Shown piece by piece: positions 37,574 through 45,860 of a stretch of 64,000 nt of DNA. Positions within the stretch are counted from its first letter, which is position 1, and each line of letters begins with the position of its first letter. A model generated the notes under the pieces. That model ran no database searches. It was given only the letters and a program-made list of their open reading frames with translations, and was not told where the DNA came from. The stretch is from contig JADJWZ010000022.1 in assembly GCA_016716125.1 (NCBI GenBank), positions 43,580 to 107,579 of the forward strand, written 5' to 3'. This DNA comes from Ignavibacteria bacterium. GTDB lineage: Bacteria; Bacteroidota; Ignavibacteria; Tepidaquicellales; Tepidaquicellaceae. A program made the translations under genes and the position numbers.

Positions 37574-39373
37574 TTAACTGTCGAGAGAAAGTACTGCATG
37601 AAAAGCTTCCTGCGGAATTTCTACGGAACCTATTTGCTTCATACGCTTCTTTCCTTCCTTTTGTTTTTCAAGAAGTTTTCTCTTTCTTGAAATATCCCCC
37701 CCGTAACATTTTGCAGTAACGTTTTTTCGCATTGCGCTTATAGTCTCTCTGGCCACTATCTTTGAGCCGATCGTCGCCTGTATTGCAACTTCATACATTT
37801 GCTTCGGTATGAGCTGACGCAGTTTAGTACATAATTTTTTTCCCCATTCAAACGCTTTATCCCTGTGAACAATAGTCGAAAGCGCATCTACAGGATCGCC
37901 GTTCAGAAGTATGTCAAGTTTTACTAATTTTGATTCGCGGAAATCCTTGAAGTCATAATCAAATGACGCATATCCTCTCGAATAGGATTTCAGCTTGTCA
38001 TAGAAATCAAAAACTATTTCACTCAACGGGAAATCAAACTGAAGATCAACTCTTTTCGCATCAACGTAATTAGTTGCAAGGAAAACGCCCCGCCTCTCAT
38101 TTGCAAGCTTCATTAAATTACCTATGAATTCAGTCGGGGTAATAATATTTGCGGAAATATACGGCTCTTCTATGTAATCGATCTTAGGCGGATCCGGCAT
38201 CAGTGAGGGATTGTCAACTATTAACTTTTCACCTTTGGTTGTATAAACTATGAATTCCACATTAGGTACCGTGCTGATTATATTAAGATTGTATTCACGG
38301 TCAAGTCTTTCCTGTACGATCTCAAGATGCAGCATACCGAGAAATCCGCATCTGAATCCGAATCCCAGCGCTGCAGAAGTTTCCGGCTCAAATGTCAGAG
38401 CGGCGTCATTCAGTTTTAGCTTTGACAGCGAATCGCGCAGACTTTCAAAATCTTCCGTTGATGAAGGATAAATTCCGCTGAATACCATTGGCTTTACTTC
38501 TTTATAACCGGGCAGCGGTTCTGTGATCGGCTGATCAGTTCTGTATAAAGTGTCGCCGACTTTTGATTCATTCAGATCTTTTATTCCGGCTATTAAATAC
38601 CCTACGTCACCGGAATTAAGCTGTGCGGATTTTGAACGTCCCATTCGCAGATGTCCGACTTCTTCCGCCTCAAAGATGTTTCCTGTGAAAAATGATTTTA
38701 TCTTATCCCCGGGTTTTAAGCTTCCTTCAAATACTCTTATATATACAATTACACCTCTGTAAATATCAAATTTCGAATCAAATATCAAAGCTCTCAACGG
38801 CTTTTCGGGTTCAATCTTCGCTGCAGGAATTCTGTGAACTATACTTTCCAATATTTCATCTGTGCCTGTGCCGACTTTTGCGCTTGCGAGTAAAATGTCT
38901 TCCTTTTTGCAGCCGATCAGCTCAATGATCTGAGCTGTTACTTCATCTACCATGGAATTCTGCAGATCAATTTTATTTATGACAGGTATGATCTCAAGTC
39001 CGTTATCAATAGCCAGATAAAGATTACTGATAGTCTGAGCTTCTACTCCCTGTGTAGCGTCAACTACTAAAAGCGCTCCTTCGCATGCAGCGAGAGAACG
39101 TGAAACCTCATATGAAAAATCAACATGTCCCGGAGTATCGATCAGATTTAATGTATAAACTTCGCCGTCGGGAGAATTGTACTTCATCTGAATAGCATGA
39201 AGTTTTATAGTAATGCCTCTTTCCTGTTCGAGGTCCATATCATCTAAAACCTGCTTCATCATATTTCTCTTTTCAATCGTACCGGTCTTCTCAAGCAGTC
39301 TGTCAGCAAGCGTAGACTTGCCGTGATCTATATGAGCTATAATACAGAAATTTCTTATATTGGATTTTGTCAC
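37574..39373 (-). CDS. lepA: Elongation factor 4 (LepA), ribosome-associated GTPase
   Basis: I choose the GTG at 39373, which gives 599 residues, the standard LepA length, beginning TKSNIRNFCIIAHIDHGKST. An in-frame TTG at 39409 would add 12 unusual residues that fall inside a hairpin. Domains: GTPase (AHIDHGKST, DTPGHVDF, NKID), beta-barrel domain II, two EF-G-like domains and the LepA-specific C-terminal domain (GYASFDYDF, ETISAMRKNVTAKCYGGDI). The factor acts on the translating ribosome and affects initiation and elongation under stress; it is not essential in most bacteria. Confidence 0.96.
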   Translation of the reverse strand: MTKSNIRNFCIIAHIDHGKSTLADRLLEKTGTIEKRNMMKQVLDDMDLEQERGITIKLHAIQMKYNSPDGEVYTLNLIDTPGHVDFSYEVSRSLAACEGALLVVDATQGVEAQTISNLYLAIDNGLEIIPVINKIDLQNSMVDEVTAQIIELIGCKKEDILLASAKVGTGTDEILESIVHRIPAAKIEPEKPLRALIFDSKFDIYRGVIVYIRVFEGSLKPGDKIKSFFTGNIFEAEEVGHLRMGRSKSAQLNSGDVGYLIAGIKDLNESKVGDTLYRTDQPITEPLPGYKEVKPMVFSGIYPSSTEDFESLRDSLSKLKLNDAALTFEPETSAALGFGFRCGFLGMLHLEIVQERLDREYNLNIISTVPNVEFIVYTTKGEKLIVDNPSLMPDPPKIDYIEEPYISANIITPTEFIGNLMKLANERRGVFLATNYVDAKRVDLQFDFPLSEIVFDFYDKLKSYSRGYASFDYDFKDFRESKLVKLDILLNGDPVDALSTIVHRDKAFEWGKKLCTKLRQLIPKQMYEVAIQATIGSKIVARETISAMRKNVTAKCYGGDISRKRKLLEKQKEGKKRMKQIGSVEIPQEAFHAVLSLDS

Positions 39374-39390
39374 TTTGAATGTTAAAATAA

Positions 39391-39446
39391 AAGTGGATTC
39401 TAAATGCAAGTTACATAATGAAATATAACTTATTTAGATTCCACTT
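39391..39446. other. Inverted repeat upstream of lepA
   Basis: AAGTGGATTCTAAAT (39391-39405) and ATTTAGATTCCACTT (39432-39446) are complementary in 14 of 15 positions around a 26-base loop. There is no clear T tract on either strand. It could be a terminator for the small Hc1-like gene, or a 5' leader hairpin or operator for lepA. Confidence 0.7.
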
Positions 39447-39472
39447 ATTAAAATTAGAAATAAAAAAATAAT

Positions 39473-39664
39473 TTATTTTCCCTCTGACTTTCTTTTTACT
39501 CTCTCGTCCTGAATATCTTTTCTGATCTCTGCAGCTTTTTTTCTGAGTTCATTTAACTGTTTTCTCAGTCTTGTACCTGCTGCATTCTGACCTTTGTCAT
39601 AAAATTTCTCAATATCTACTTTCATTTCTTCAAGAATTTTGTGAAGATCGTTAATTTTTTCCAT
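39473..39664 (-). CDS. Histone H1-like protein (Hc1 type)
   Basis: The 63 residues are rich in Lys, Glu and Arg and contain FYDKGQNAAGTRLRKQL, the core of the small Hc1-like histone family common in Bacteroidota (YNKGNKAAGTRVRK type). It is predicted to be helical and to bind DNA as a nucleoid-associated protein. AAGGAG just upstream of the ATG at 39664 is a strong ribosome site, consistent with high expression. It stands between sdhD and lepA on the same strand. Confidence 0.88.
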   Translation of the reverse strand: MEKINDLHKILEEMKVDIEKFYDKGQNAAGTRLRKQLNELRKKAAEIRKDIQDERVKRKSEGK

Positions 39665-39788
39665 TTTCAGATTCTCCTTCTGATAGTTTAATTAAATAAA
39701 TTTTTGGATAAAGTATTAAAAATATTTAAATTTTGTAAGTTATTTTTTTAAATCGAACGAAATAAGGGATTTTGCAAATATTCTGAAT

Positions 39789-40151
39789 TTATGAAAGATA
39801 TGGTATCGAAAATATGATCACAAATCCCCAAGCTACAAATGCAAGTCCGAATAATATTATTCCTGATAACACAGATATCCTTGCCCAGGGTCGCATTTTA
39901 TAATCTCTGAATATATTCCATACTCCGTTAAGTCCGTGATACATCCCAAGTACCAGAAATGAAAGATCTATAATTCTGTACCATGAAAACTGCATCCTTG
40001 CCAGCACCGCCTCATATGTGTGTCCCGATTCCGGCTGATAATGCATCAGTATATAATGCCCTATCATAAACACGACAAGAGCCAGTCCTGTTATCCTCTG
40101 AACTACCCAGCTGCCCGCTCCGGAATTCTTAGATACTCTGTATTTATACAT
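39789..40151 (-). CDS. sdhD: Succinate dehydrogenase membrane anchor subunit (SdhD-like)
   Basis: The 120-residue protein has three membrane segments. The first includes WVVQRITGLALVVFMIGH, the Arg-containing start typical of anchor subunits, with a candidate haem or quinone-site His. The second has the GMYHGLNGVWN motif. It pairs with the SdhC-like protein 22 bases upstream to hold the SdhAB catalytic part on the inner membrane and pass electrons to quinone. The genes for SdhA and SdhB are not adjacent: an Hc1-like gene and lepA follow instead. Confidence 0.9.
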   Translation of the reverse strand: MYKYRVSKNSGAGSWVVQRITGLALVVFMIGHYILMHYQPESGHTYEAVLARMQFSWYRIIDLSFLVLGMYHGLNGVWNIFRDYKMRPWARISVLSGIILFGLAFVAWGFVIIFSIPYLS

Positions 40152-40173
40152 ATTTTAAACCGATCTGATTTTC

Positions 40174-40611
40174 TTAAAATAAATTTTTTAATTCATGAGA
40201 AAACATAATTGCGCCCATTGCCAGAAACAGTATAATTCCGACTATCCATGACAATCTGTAAAGATGCCTGTGATATTTCGCGCCGTCAGCCCAGTCCACC
40301 AGCACAATTCTTATTCCGTTTAGTGAATGAAAAATTACAAACGCAAACAGGAACCATTCGATTGCCATATAAATGGGTGATGAAAATGTTGCCATCTTGT
40401 TGTTAAATGCAACTTCACCTTCAGTAAGCGGACTTAAAGAATATATATGCAGAAAAAGATAAGCTATTAATGCAATACCGGTAATTCTGTGAAATATCCA
40501 TGCCCAGTTGCCGGAATCTTTTTTGTAATTTAAATTCTCTGAGATCCAGTTCTTCTGATCGAAGGCTTTTGGTTTGCGGTGTGTGTTTTGAGATCCTGTA
40601 TCTGTTTCCAA
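40174..40611 (-). CDS. sdhC: Succinate dehydrogenase cytochrome b subunit (SdhC-like)
   Basis: The protein has 145 residues: a hydrophilic N-terminus of about 35 residues, then three membrane segments. WIFHRITGIALIAYLFLHIY carries the conserved HRxTG motif and a likely haem-ligand His; FHSLNGIRIV is the usual second-helix motif. With SdhD it forms the membrane anchor of succinate dehydrogenase or fumarate reductase. It is the first gene of the pair, with an ATG at 40611. sdhAB must lie elsewhere. Confidence 0.9.
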   Translation of the reverse strand: METDTGSQNTHRKPKAFDQKNWISENLNYKKDSGNWAWIFHRITGIALIAYLFLHIYSLSPLTEGEVAFNNKMATFSSPIYMAIEWFLFAFVIFHSLNGIRIVLVDWADGAKYHRHLYRLSWIVGIILFLAMGAIMFSHELKNLF

Positions 40612-40909
40612 TTATCAGATGCTCCTTATTTTAGGTTCCGCTAAATTAATTATTTCAGCTTATATTTACAATTTATTAAAATTTATAATTAAATTTTAGA
40701 AATGTTAGTGAAATTCAATTTACATAACCGGAAATCTTCTGATACATTATTGATTATTCTGTCTATCCTAATTCATTAAAGAGTAAATGCCTGATATAAA
40801 TCATTTTTCCTAAATAATGATTAAGTTACTTTGTAACCGTGACGAAGATCAGTTGAATCAAATTTCAGAAATGTGTTTTATGTTTTTTATTTTATACTTA
40901 ATTTAACAC

Positions 40910-41326
40910 GTGAAAAAATTTTTATTTAAAAATATTGTAAGTATTGTAGTTTCATTATTAGTCCTTTCCTCCGGCAGTCTCGCATCAATTCTTCATTATT
41001 CCTGTATATCCGACGGTTCCGAACATATTCAGTGTCAAATGGATGAATGCGGTGATAATGACTGCTGTGAAACACCGGATAACACAGATGATGCATCTGC
41101 AAATAATGATTGCTGCGTCGTTCACCCGGAAGTATTTTCTGAACCGGAATTGTTTATTCTAACAGTTAATAATATTAAGATAAAATTATCATCCGAAGTT
41201 AATTATTCAAACATTACCGATCCGCAGCTTCTTAAAAATATCTCATCAGATTTTTACCCTTTACAAATTTATTGCAATTACTACTCCGGCAATATATACC
41301 TAATTAATTCCAGTCTTAGAATTTAG
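40910..41326 (+). CDS. Small Cys-rich exported protein (HYC_CC_PP-like)
   Basis: The 138 residues start at GTG. An N-terminal signal segment (FKNIVSIVVSLLVLSSGSLA) is followed by HYSC, CQMDECGDNDCCE and NDCCV, giving nine cysteines in about 50 residues, then a plain hydrophilic end. Small secreted proteins with HYC and CC pairs sit next to TonB-dependent receptors in many Bacteroidota, as here (41808-44045). Metal binding is inferred from the Cys pattern, not shown. Confidence 0.7.
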   Translation: MKKFLFKNIVSIVVSLLVLSSGSLASILHYSCISDGSEHIQCQMDECGDNDCCETPDNTDDASANNDCCVVHPEVFSEPELFILTVNNIKIKLSSEVNYSNITDPQLLKNISSDFYPLQIYCNYYSGNIYLINSSLRI

Positions 41327-41428
41327 TCCCTTAATTCGTTTTTTAAAGAAATACTCTTTATTCGGTCAATCTGAATAAATTAAGTTCTGTATATTTTATT
41401 TCATAAACTAAATAAATTAAATTCTATC

Positions 41429-41818
41429 ATGAAAAAATTAATTTTTGTAATTCCAGTATTTATGTTCTTAACTGTTTTATATATCCATTCCGGATCTTCA
41501 GCATCTATAAATTCGGATTCATCTAAAGTTTGTATTGTAACCGGCGAAGCGATAGATGATAACGGTATATCCTATGCTTATCTAAATCAAAATGTTGAGC
41601 TTTGCTGCGAAGTCTGCATTAAAGCATTCAACAAAGAGCCGGCGAAATATTTAAAGGGAAATCTATGGTGTCCGATCTGCGATGATGATGATGCAGTAAA
41701 AGATATTTCTACTGTACATAATAAAGTAAAATATTACTTCTGTAATGAAAGCTGCAAGGAAACTTTTAATTCGAATCCTGAAGAAGTTTTAAATAAATAT
41801 TCCAATAATGAAAAATAA
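41429..41818 (+). CDS. Exported protein with two YHS/TRASH-like metal-binding motifs
   Basis: The 129 residues have a signal segment (LIFVIPVFMFLTVLYIHSG). Two related halves follow: CIVTGEAID...YAYLNQNVELCCEVCIKAFNKEP, and CPICDDDDAV...YYFCNESCKETFNSNP. Each has the Cys-x-x-x-Cys or C-C-x-x-C arrangement next to an aromatic and a terminal F/Y-containing helix, as in YHS and TRASH domains that bind soft metals. Its last 11 bases overlap the TonB receptor gene, so the two are translationally coupled. A periplasmic metal-handling role is inferred. Confidence 0.8.
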   Translation: MKKLIFVIPVFMFLTVLYIHSGSSASINSDSSKVCIVTGEAIDDNGISYAYLNQNVELCCEVCIKAFNKEPAKYLKGNLWCPICDDDDAVKDISTVHNKVKYYFCNESCKETFNSNPEEVLNKYSNNEK

Positions 41819-44045
41819 ATCATTTTTAATACTGCTTATTCTTTATTCAGTATTTTCATTTGATATTTATTCTCAGAATATAAGCGGAAGCGTATTTGGA
41901 TTAGTTGACAATAAAAAAGAAGCTCTCGACGCAGCCGTTATTAAATGGATAAATACTAAGACAGGAACTATCACGGATGAAGATGGAAAGTTTGAGATCT
42001 CCGCAGAAGGGATTACTGATAAAAGAGTAATTGTATCTTACATAGGCTTTTCCGCTGACACAGTAAATTTAGAAAATAATACCGGCGTTGAAATTTTGCT
42101 TATACCGAATACAGCTACTTCGGAAATTATAGTGAAAGATAAAAGAGGTTCTACATTTATCGGAAGTGAAGTTGCAAAAACAGAAACCATTACTTCGCTT
42201 GAACTTGTAAAGGATGCCTGCTGCGATCTCTCGGGCTGCTTCGGCAGAAATTCTTCAGTGGAAGTGGCGGTCACGGACATTCTTACCGACAGCAAAGAGC
42301 TGAAGATACTCGGACTCGAAGGCGCATATACACAGATACTCATTGACAACGTTCCTCTGCTTTCCGGTCTGAATGTGAAATACGGCGTCAGCAGCATTCC
42401 CGGTACGATCATTGACAAGATCACTGTTTCCAAAGGTTCAAACTCAGTGCTGCAGGGCTATGAATCCATAAGCGGAATTATGAACGTCATTCTAAAAAAT
42501 CAGACTAATTCCGATAAGTTTATGCTGAACGGATTTATGAACAGCGTTTTGGAAAAGCAGGTGAATTTAAATTACACGGAAAAGTTAAACAAAAATTTAA
42601 ATACAATATTTTCATTCCATTCCGTACAGAGCTCAAACCGTGTAGATGAGAACAATGACGGATTTCTTGATAATCCGCTGATCACAAGATATACATTCTA
42701 TAACAAATGGGATTATTCATCTAAAGAAAATAAAACTGATGTAAACTTTGCTGCAAGATACTGGAATGAAGACAGGACAGGCGGGCAGACTGATTATTTT
42801 CAGAGTAATGATGAGGGAAGTAAAAGTATTTACGGACAGACTGCTGGTATAAACTCTCTTGAGAGTTATCTTAGAATTGGAAAGAAGTTTTCAGAAGATA
42901 AAAACATGAAACTGTATTTCAATTCATCTTACTATGATCAGAATTCATACTACGGAATTACAAAGTATGCCGCTGATCAGTTTTCCTTTACAGGCTCAGG
43001 ATTTTATGAAACTGCGCTGTCCGGAAAAAGTTATATCAAAGCCGGGATCAGTTACAAATATCTGAATATTAATGAAGACATTTCTTTTGGTGACTCAACT
43101 TCGAAAACATACGCGGGAAATTATATTAAGAAAGAATCCATTCCCGGAATTTTTATGGAAAGCTCTTTCAATTTTCTTAATGACAAAGCAAGCGTGATGG
43201 CGGGGTTCCGGTACGATTATCATAATGAATATAAATCGGTTTATACTCCGAGAGTGCTTTTCAGATATCAGCCGGTCAGTGAACTTGTAATAAGAACTTC
43301 TGCAGGTACGGGCTTCCGCACGATCAATCTATTTAATGAGCATTCGAATATACTTGCCAGCTCAAAGGACATTCGGATCACTGAAACGCTGGATCCGGAA
43401 AAGATATTTAATTTCGGGGCTGATGTGATCTATTATTTTAATCTGGGGAATTCAGGCGGCAGTCTGAATCTGGATTATTACAGGACTGAATTTAATAATA
43501 AAATAATTCCTGACTATGACACAGATCCGTCTGCAGTAATATTTTCGAATCTTGACGGGAAAGCGTATTCAAATGTATTCCAGTCTGAATTTAATATAAC
43601 TTTATTCAGACTGCTTGATCTGAAACTTGCATATAAATTCGTCGATCTGAAATATGAAAAAAACGGCATCATGACAGATCAGCCGTTCAATTCCAAGAAC
43701 AGATTCTTTTCAACTCTTTCTTATACATTAGCCGATGACAGCTGGGGATTCAACACCGGCCTGCAATGGTTCGGCACGCAGCGTCTGCCGTCGACGGAAT
43801 CTAATCCGTTGATTTATCAGAGACCATTGAATTCAGACCCGTACACTTTAATAAATATGCAGATCAACAGAAATTTCAGTAACTTTGAAATTTACGCCGG
43901 AATAGACAATCTGCTGGATTTTATGCAGGAGAATCCGATCATAGCAGCTGACGATCCGTTTGGTCCGTATTTTGATACTTCATATATATGGGGTCCGACG
44001 ATGGGAAGGGAATTTTATCTTGGGTTCAGATTTAAATTGAACTGA
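41808..44045 (+). CDS. TonB-dependent receptor with carboxypeptidase-like N-terminal domain and Cys-containing plug
   Basis: The protein has 745 residues. A signal peptide (about 1-22) precedes a CarboxypepD_reg-like domain (ISGSVFGLVDNKKEALDAAV). The plug contains DACCDLSGCF (C138, C139, C144) followed by LKILGLEGAYTQILIDNVPL. The beta-barrel ends with FYLGFRFKLN, whose aromatic end suits BAM insertion. Receptors with a CC-containing plug of this type are common in Bacteroidota beside metal genes. It should import a ligand across the outer membrane using TonB energy. With the two Cys-rich proteins upstream it forms a probable metal-acquisition or metal-sensing operon; copper is a guess. Confidence 0.92.
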   Translation: MKNKSFLILLILYSVFSFDIYSQNISGSVFGLVDNKKEALDAAVIKWINTKTGTITDEDGKFEISAEGITDKRVIVSYIGFSADTVNLENNTGVEILLIPNTATSEIIVKDKRGSTFIGSEVAKTETITSLELVKDACCDLSGCFGRNSSVEVAVTDILTDSKELKILGLEGAYTQILIDNVPLLSGLNVKYGVSSIPGTIIDKITVSKGSNSVLQGYESISGIMNVILKNQTNSDKFMLNGFMNSVLEKQVNLNYTEKLNKNLNTIFSFHSVQSSNRVDENNDGFLDNPLITRYTFYNKWDYSSKENKTDVNFAARYWNEDRTGGQTDYFQSNDEGSKSIYGQTAGINSLESYLRIGKKFSEDKNMKLYFNSSYYDQNSYYGITKYAADQFSFTGSGFYETALSGKSYIKAGISYKYLNINEDISFGDSTSKTYAGNYIKKESIPGIFMESSFNFLNDKASVMAGFRYDYHNEYKSVYTPRVLFRYQPVSELVIRTSAGTGFRTINLFNEHSNILASSKDIRITETLDPEKIFNFGADVIYYFNLGNSGGSLNLDYYRTEFNNKIIPDYDTDPSAVIFSNLDGKAYSNVFQSEFNITLFRLLDLKLAYKFVDLKYEKNGIMTDQPFNSKNRFFSTLSYTLADDSWGFNTGLQWFGTQRLPSTESNPLIYQRPLNSDPYTLINMQINRNFSNFEIYAGIDNLLDFMQENPIIAADDPFGPYFDTSYIWGPTMGREFYLGFRFKLN

Positions 44046-44091
44046 GATCATATAGAATTTATTTAAAATAAAATTTAAATTAAAATTTAAC

Positions 44092-44127
44092 ATTCACGCT
44101 CTGAAGGATTCACTTTAGGGCGTGAAT
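44092..44127 (+). terminator. Terminator of the Cys-rich/TonB operon
   Basis: ATTCACGCTCT pairs with AGGGCGTGAAT with one G-T pair around a 14-base loop, followed by a T tract. Confidence 0.82.
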
Positions 44128-44133
44128 TTTTTA

Positions 44134-44310
44134 TGTCATTCCTGTGCTTTTTTTTATGTCATTTCTGTGCGCTTTTTTTTTATGTCATTCCCGCGTGCTT
44201 CCGGCGGGAATCCAATCCGAAACTTGCAGTTAAATTCTATGTTTTTATATCATTCCCGGTACTCTGTTTTATGTCATTCCCGCGTGCTCGGCGGGAATCC
44301 AATCTAACTG
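44134..44310. repeat. REP-like palindromes, forward group
   Basis: Two full copies of GTCATTCCCGCGTGCT...GGCGGGAATCCAAT and several partial ones (GTCATTCCTGTGC, ATCATTCCCGG) occur here in the orientation opposite to the cluster at 44414-45065. Small open frames across them are incidental. Confidence 0.85.
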
Positions 44311-44413
44311 GAAACTTGCTGTTAATATTCTAAACTTAGTTATTACTTTACGAACAAAATTTCACTCTATTTATCTTTTGTGAGCGTCACTTAATGAACT
44401 CTTTAGGATTTGA

Positions 44414-45065
44414 ATGACAAGTTATAGTTATAAAACATTTTTCATGCTTGCATTGAGTGCGGAATGGATTCCCGCCAGAAGCACGCGGGAATGACAAGTT
44501 ATGATGTGAGTGAATGACAAGTTATAGTTATAAAACAATTTTCATGCTTGCATTGAGTGATGAATGGATTCCCGCCAGAAGCACGCGGGAATGACAAGTT
44601 AGGGTGTGCGGGAATGAGAAGTTTGATTGTGCGGGAATGAAAAGTTATAGTTATAAAACATTTCTCATGCTTGTATTGAGTGATGAATGGATTCCCGCCG
44701 GGAGCACGCGGGAATGACAAGTTATGATGTGAGTGAATGACAAGTTATAGTTATAAAACATTTTTCATGCTTGCATTGAGTGCGGAATGGATTCCCGCCA
44801 GAAGCACGCGGGAATGACAAGTTATGATGTGAGTGAATGACAAGTTTGATTGTGCGGGAATGAAAAGTTATAGTTATAAAACATTTTTCATGCTTGCATT
44901 GAGTGATGAATGGATTCCCGCCGGAAGCACGAGGGAATGTCAAGTTAGGGTGTGCGGGAATGAGAAGTTTGATTGTGCGGGAATGAAAAGTTATAGTTAT
45001 AAAACATTTTTCATGCTTACATTGAGTGCGGAATGGATTCCCGCCGGGAGCACGCGGGAATGACA
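44414..45065. repeat. Tandem REP-like palindrome cluster, six units of about 100-123 bp
   Basis: Each unit reads ATGACAAGTTATAGTTATAA, then ACATTTTTCATGCTTGCATT, then a palindrome TGGATTCCCGCC(A/G)G(A/G)AG joined to CACGCGGGAATGACAAGTTA. Short and long unit forms alternate; the long form carries an extra GTGCGGGAATGAGAAGTTTG segment. The units are nearly identical, so the array grew recently. ATTCCCGC/GCGGGAAT palindromes are a widespread REP type. Confidence 0.93.
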
Positions 45066-45084
45066 AGTTAAGGGGCGTCATTTT

Positions 45085-45512
45085 ATTCTGCAAAGTCCAT
45101 ATTTGCATCTGCAAAGTCCATATTTGCATCTGCAAAGTCCATATTTACATCTGCAAAGTCCATATCTGCATCTGAAAAGTCTATATCTGCATCTGAAAAG
45201 TCCATATCTGCATCTGCAAAGTCCATATTTGCATCTGCAAAGTCCATATTTGCATCTGCAAAGTCCATATTTACATCTGCAAAGTCCATATTTACATCTG
45301 CAAAGTTCATATCTGCATTTTCAAAGTCCATATCTGCATCTGCTAAGTCCATATCTTCATTTTTAAAGTCCATATCTGCATCTGCAAAGTCCATATTGCA
45401 TCTGCAAAGTTCATATCTGCATTTTTCAAAGTTCATATCTGCGCTTTCGCTAAGTATATCTTAAATTTCAAAGTTCATATCAGCGCCTTCACTTTGCACA
45501 TCTGCAAATGCG
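45085..45512. repeat. Second 21-bp minisatellite, about 15 clear units and a decayed end
   Basis: The plus-strand unit is GCAAAGTCCATATTTGCATC plus T, repeated about 15 times to near 45400, then degenerate to about 45512. On the minus strand it is open as a heptad repeat (MDFADAN). As in the array at 8808-9434, the unit is 21 bases and contains one ATG in phase. The plus strand is also partly open (LHLQSPY). I do not regard either as a proven gene. Confidence 0.92.
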
Positions 45513-45860
45513 TTTACCGAATCTGAATTTATTTTATTCGATCCGGCGTAAATTTAATGATGTTTTTAAAAATTGGTCTTACCGGAATTACAGGTTTTTA
45601 TGCATGCGGGAATAACAAATTATGTGAGTCGGATATTTCCCTGAGCCTACAGGTTTTTTGCGGTAAAAAATAATTTTATATATTCCATTTGGAAACATCC
45701 GGCGGACATTGTTAAGTTAATGTTAATTGTAATTTTAAATTATATAATTTATTTTAGCCTTTGAAAACAATGAACTCATATACTTTTCAATATTTAATTT
45801 TCAATTCTGATTTGGAAAGCCATTTTCCCTTCATGCTGATATTGGCAGGATCAGTTCAAA
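45513..45860. other. Intergenic region before kup
   Basis: No gene is seen. A decayed REP-like fragment (CATGCGGGAATAACAAATTA) lies near 45602-45622. The rest is AT-rich and probably holds the kup promoter. Confidence 0.55.

Noticed and set aside
37574..39409. lepA start at the upstream TTG (39409)
   Set aside because: It would add 12 residues not found in the family; the GTG at 39373 gives the standard 599-residue protein.
44122..45135. Several small open frames containing SFPRASGGNPF
   Set aside because: They are translations of the REP palindrome in different frames, with no start signals and no non-repeat content.
45085..45512. CRISPR array
   Set aside because: The 21-base units follow one another without spacers.
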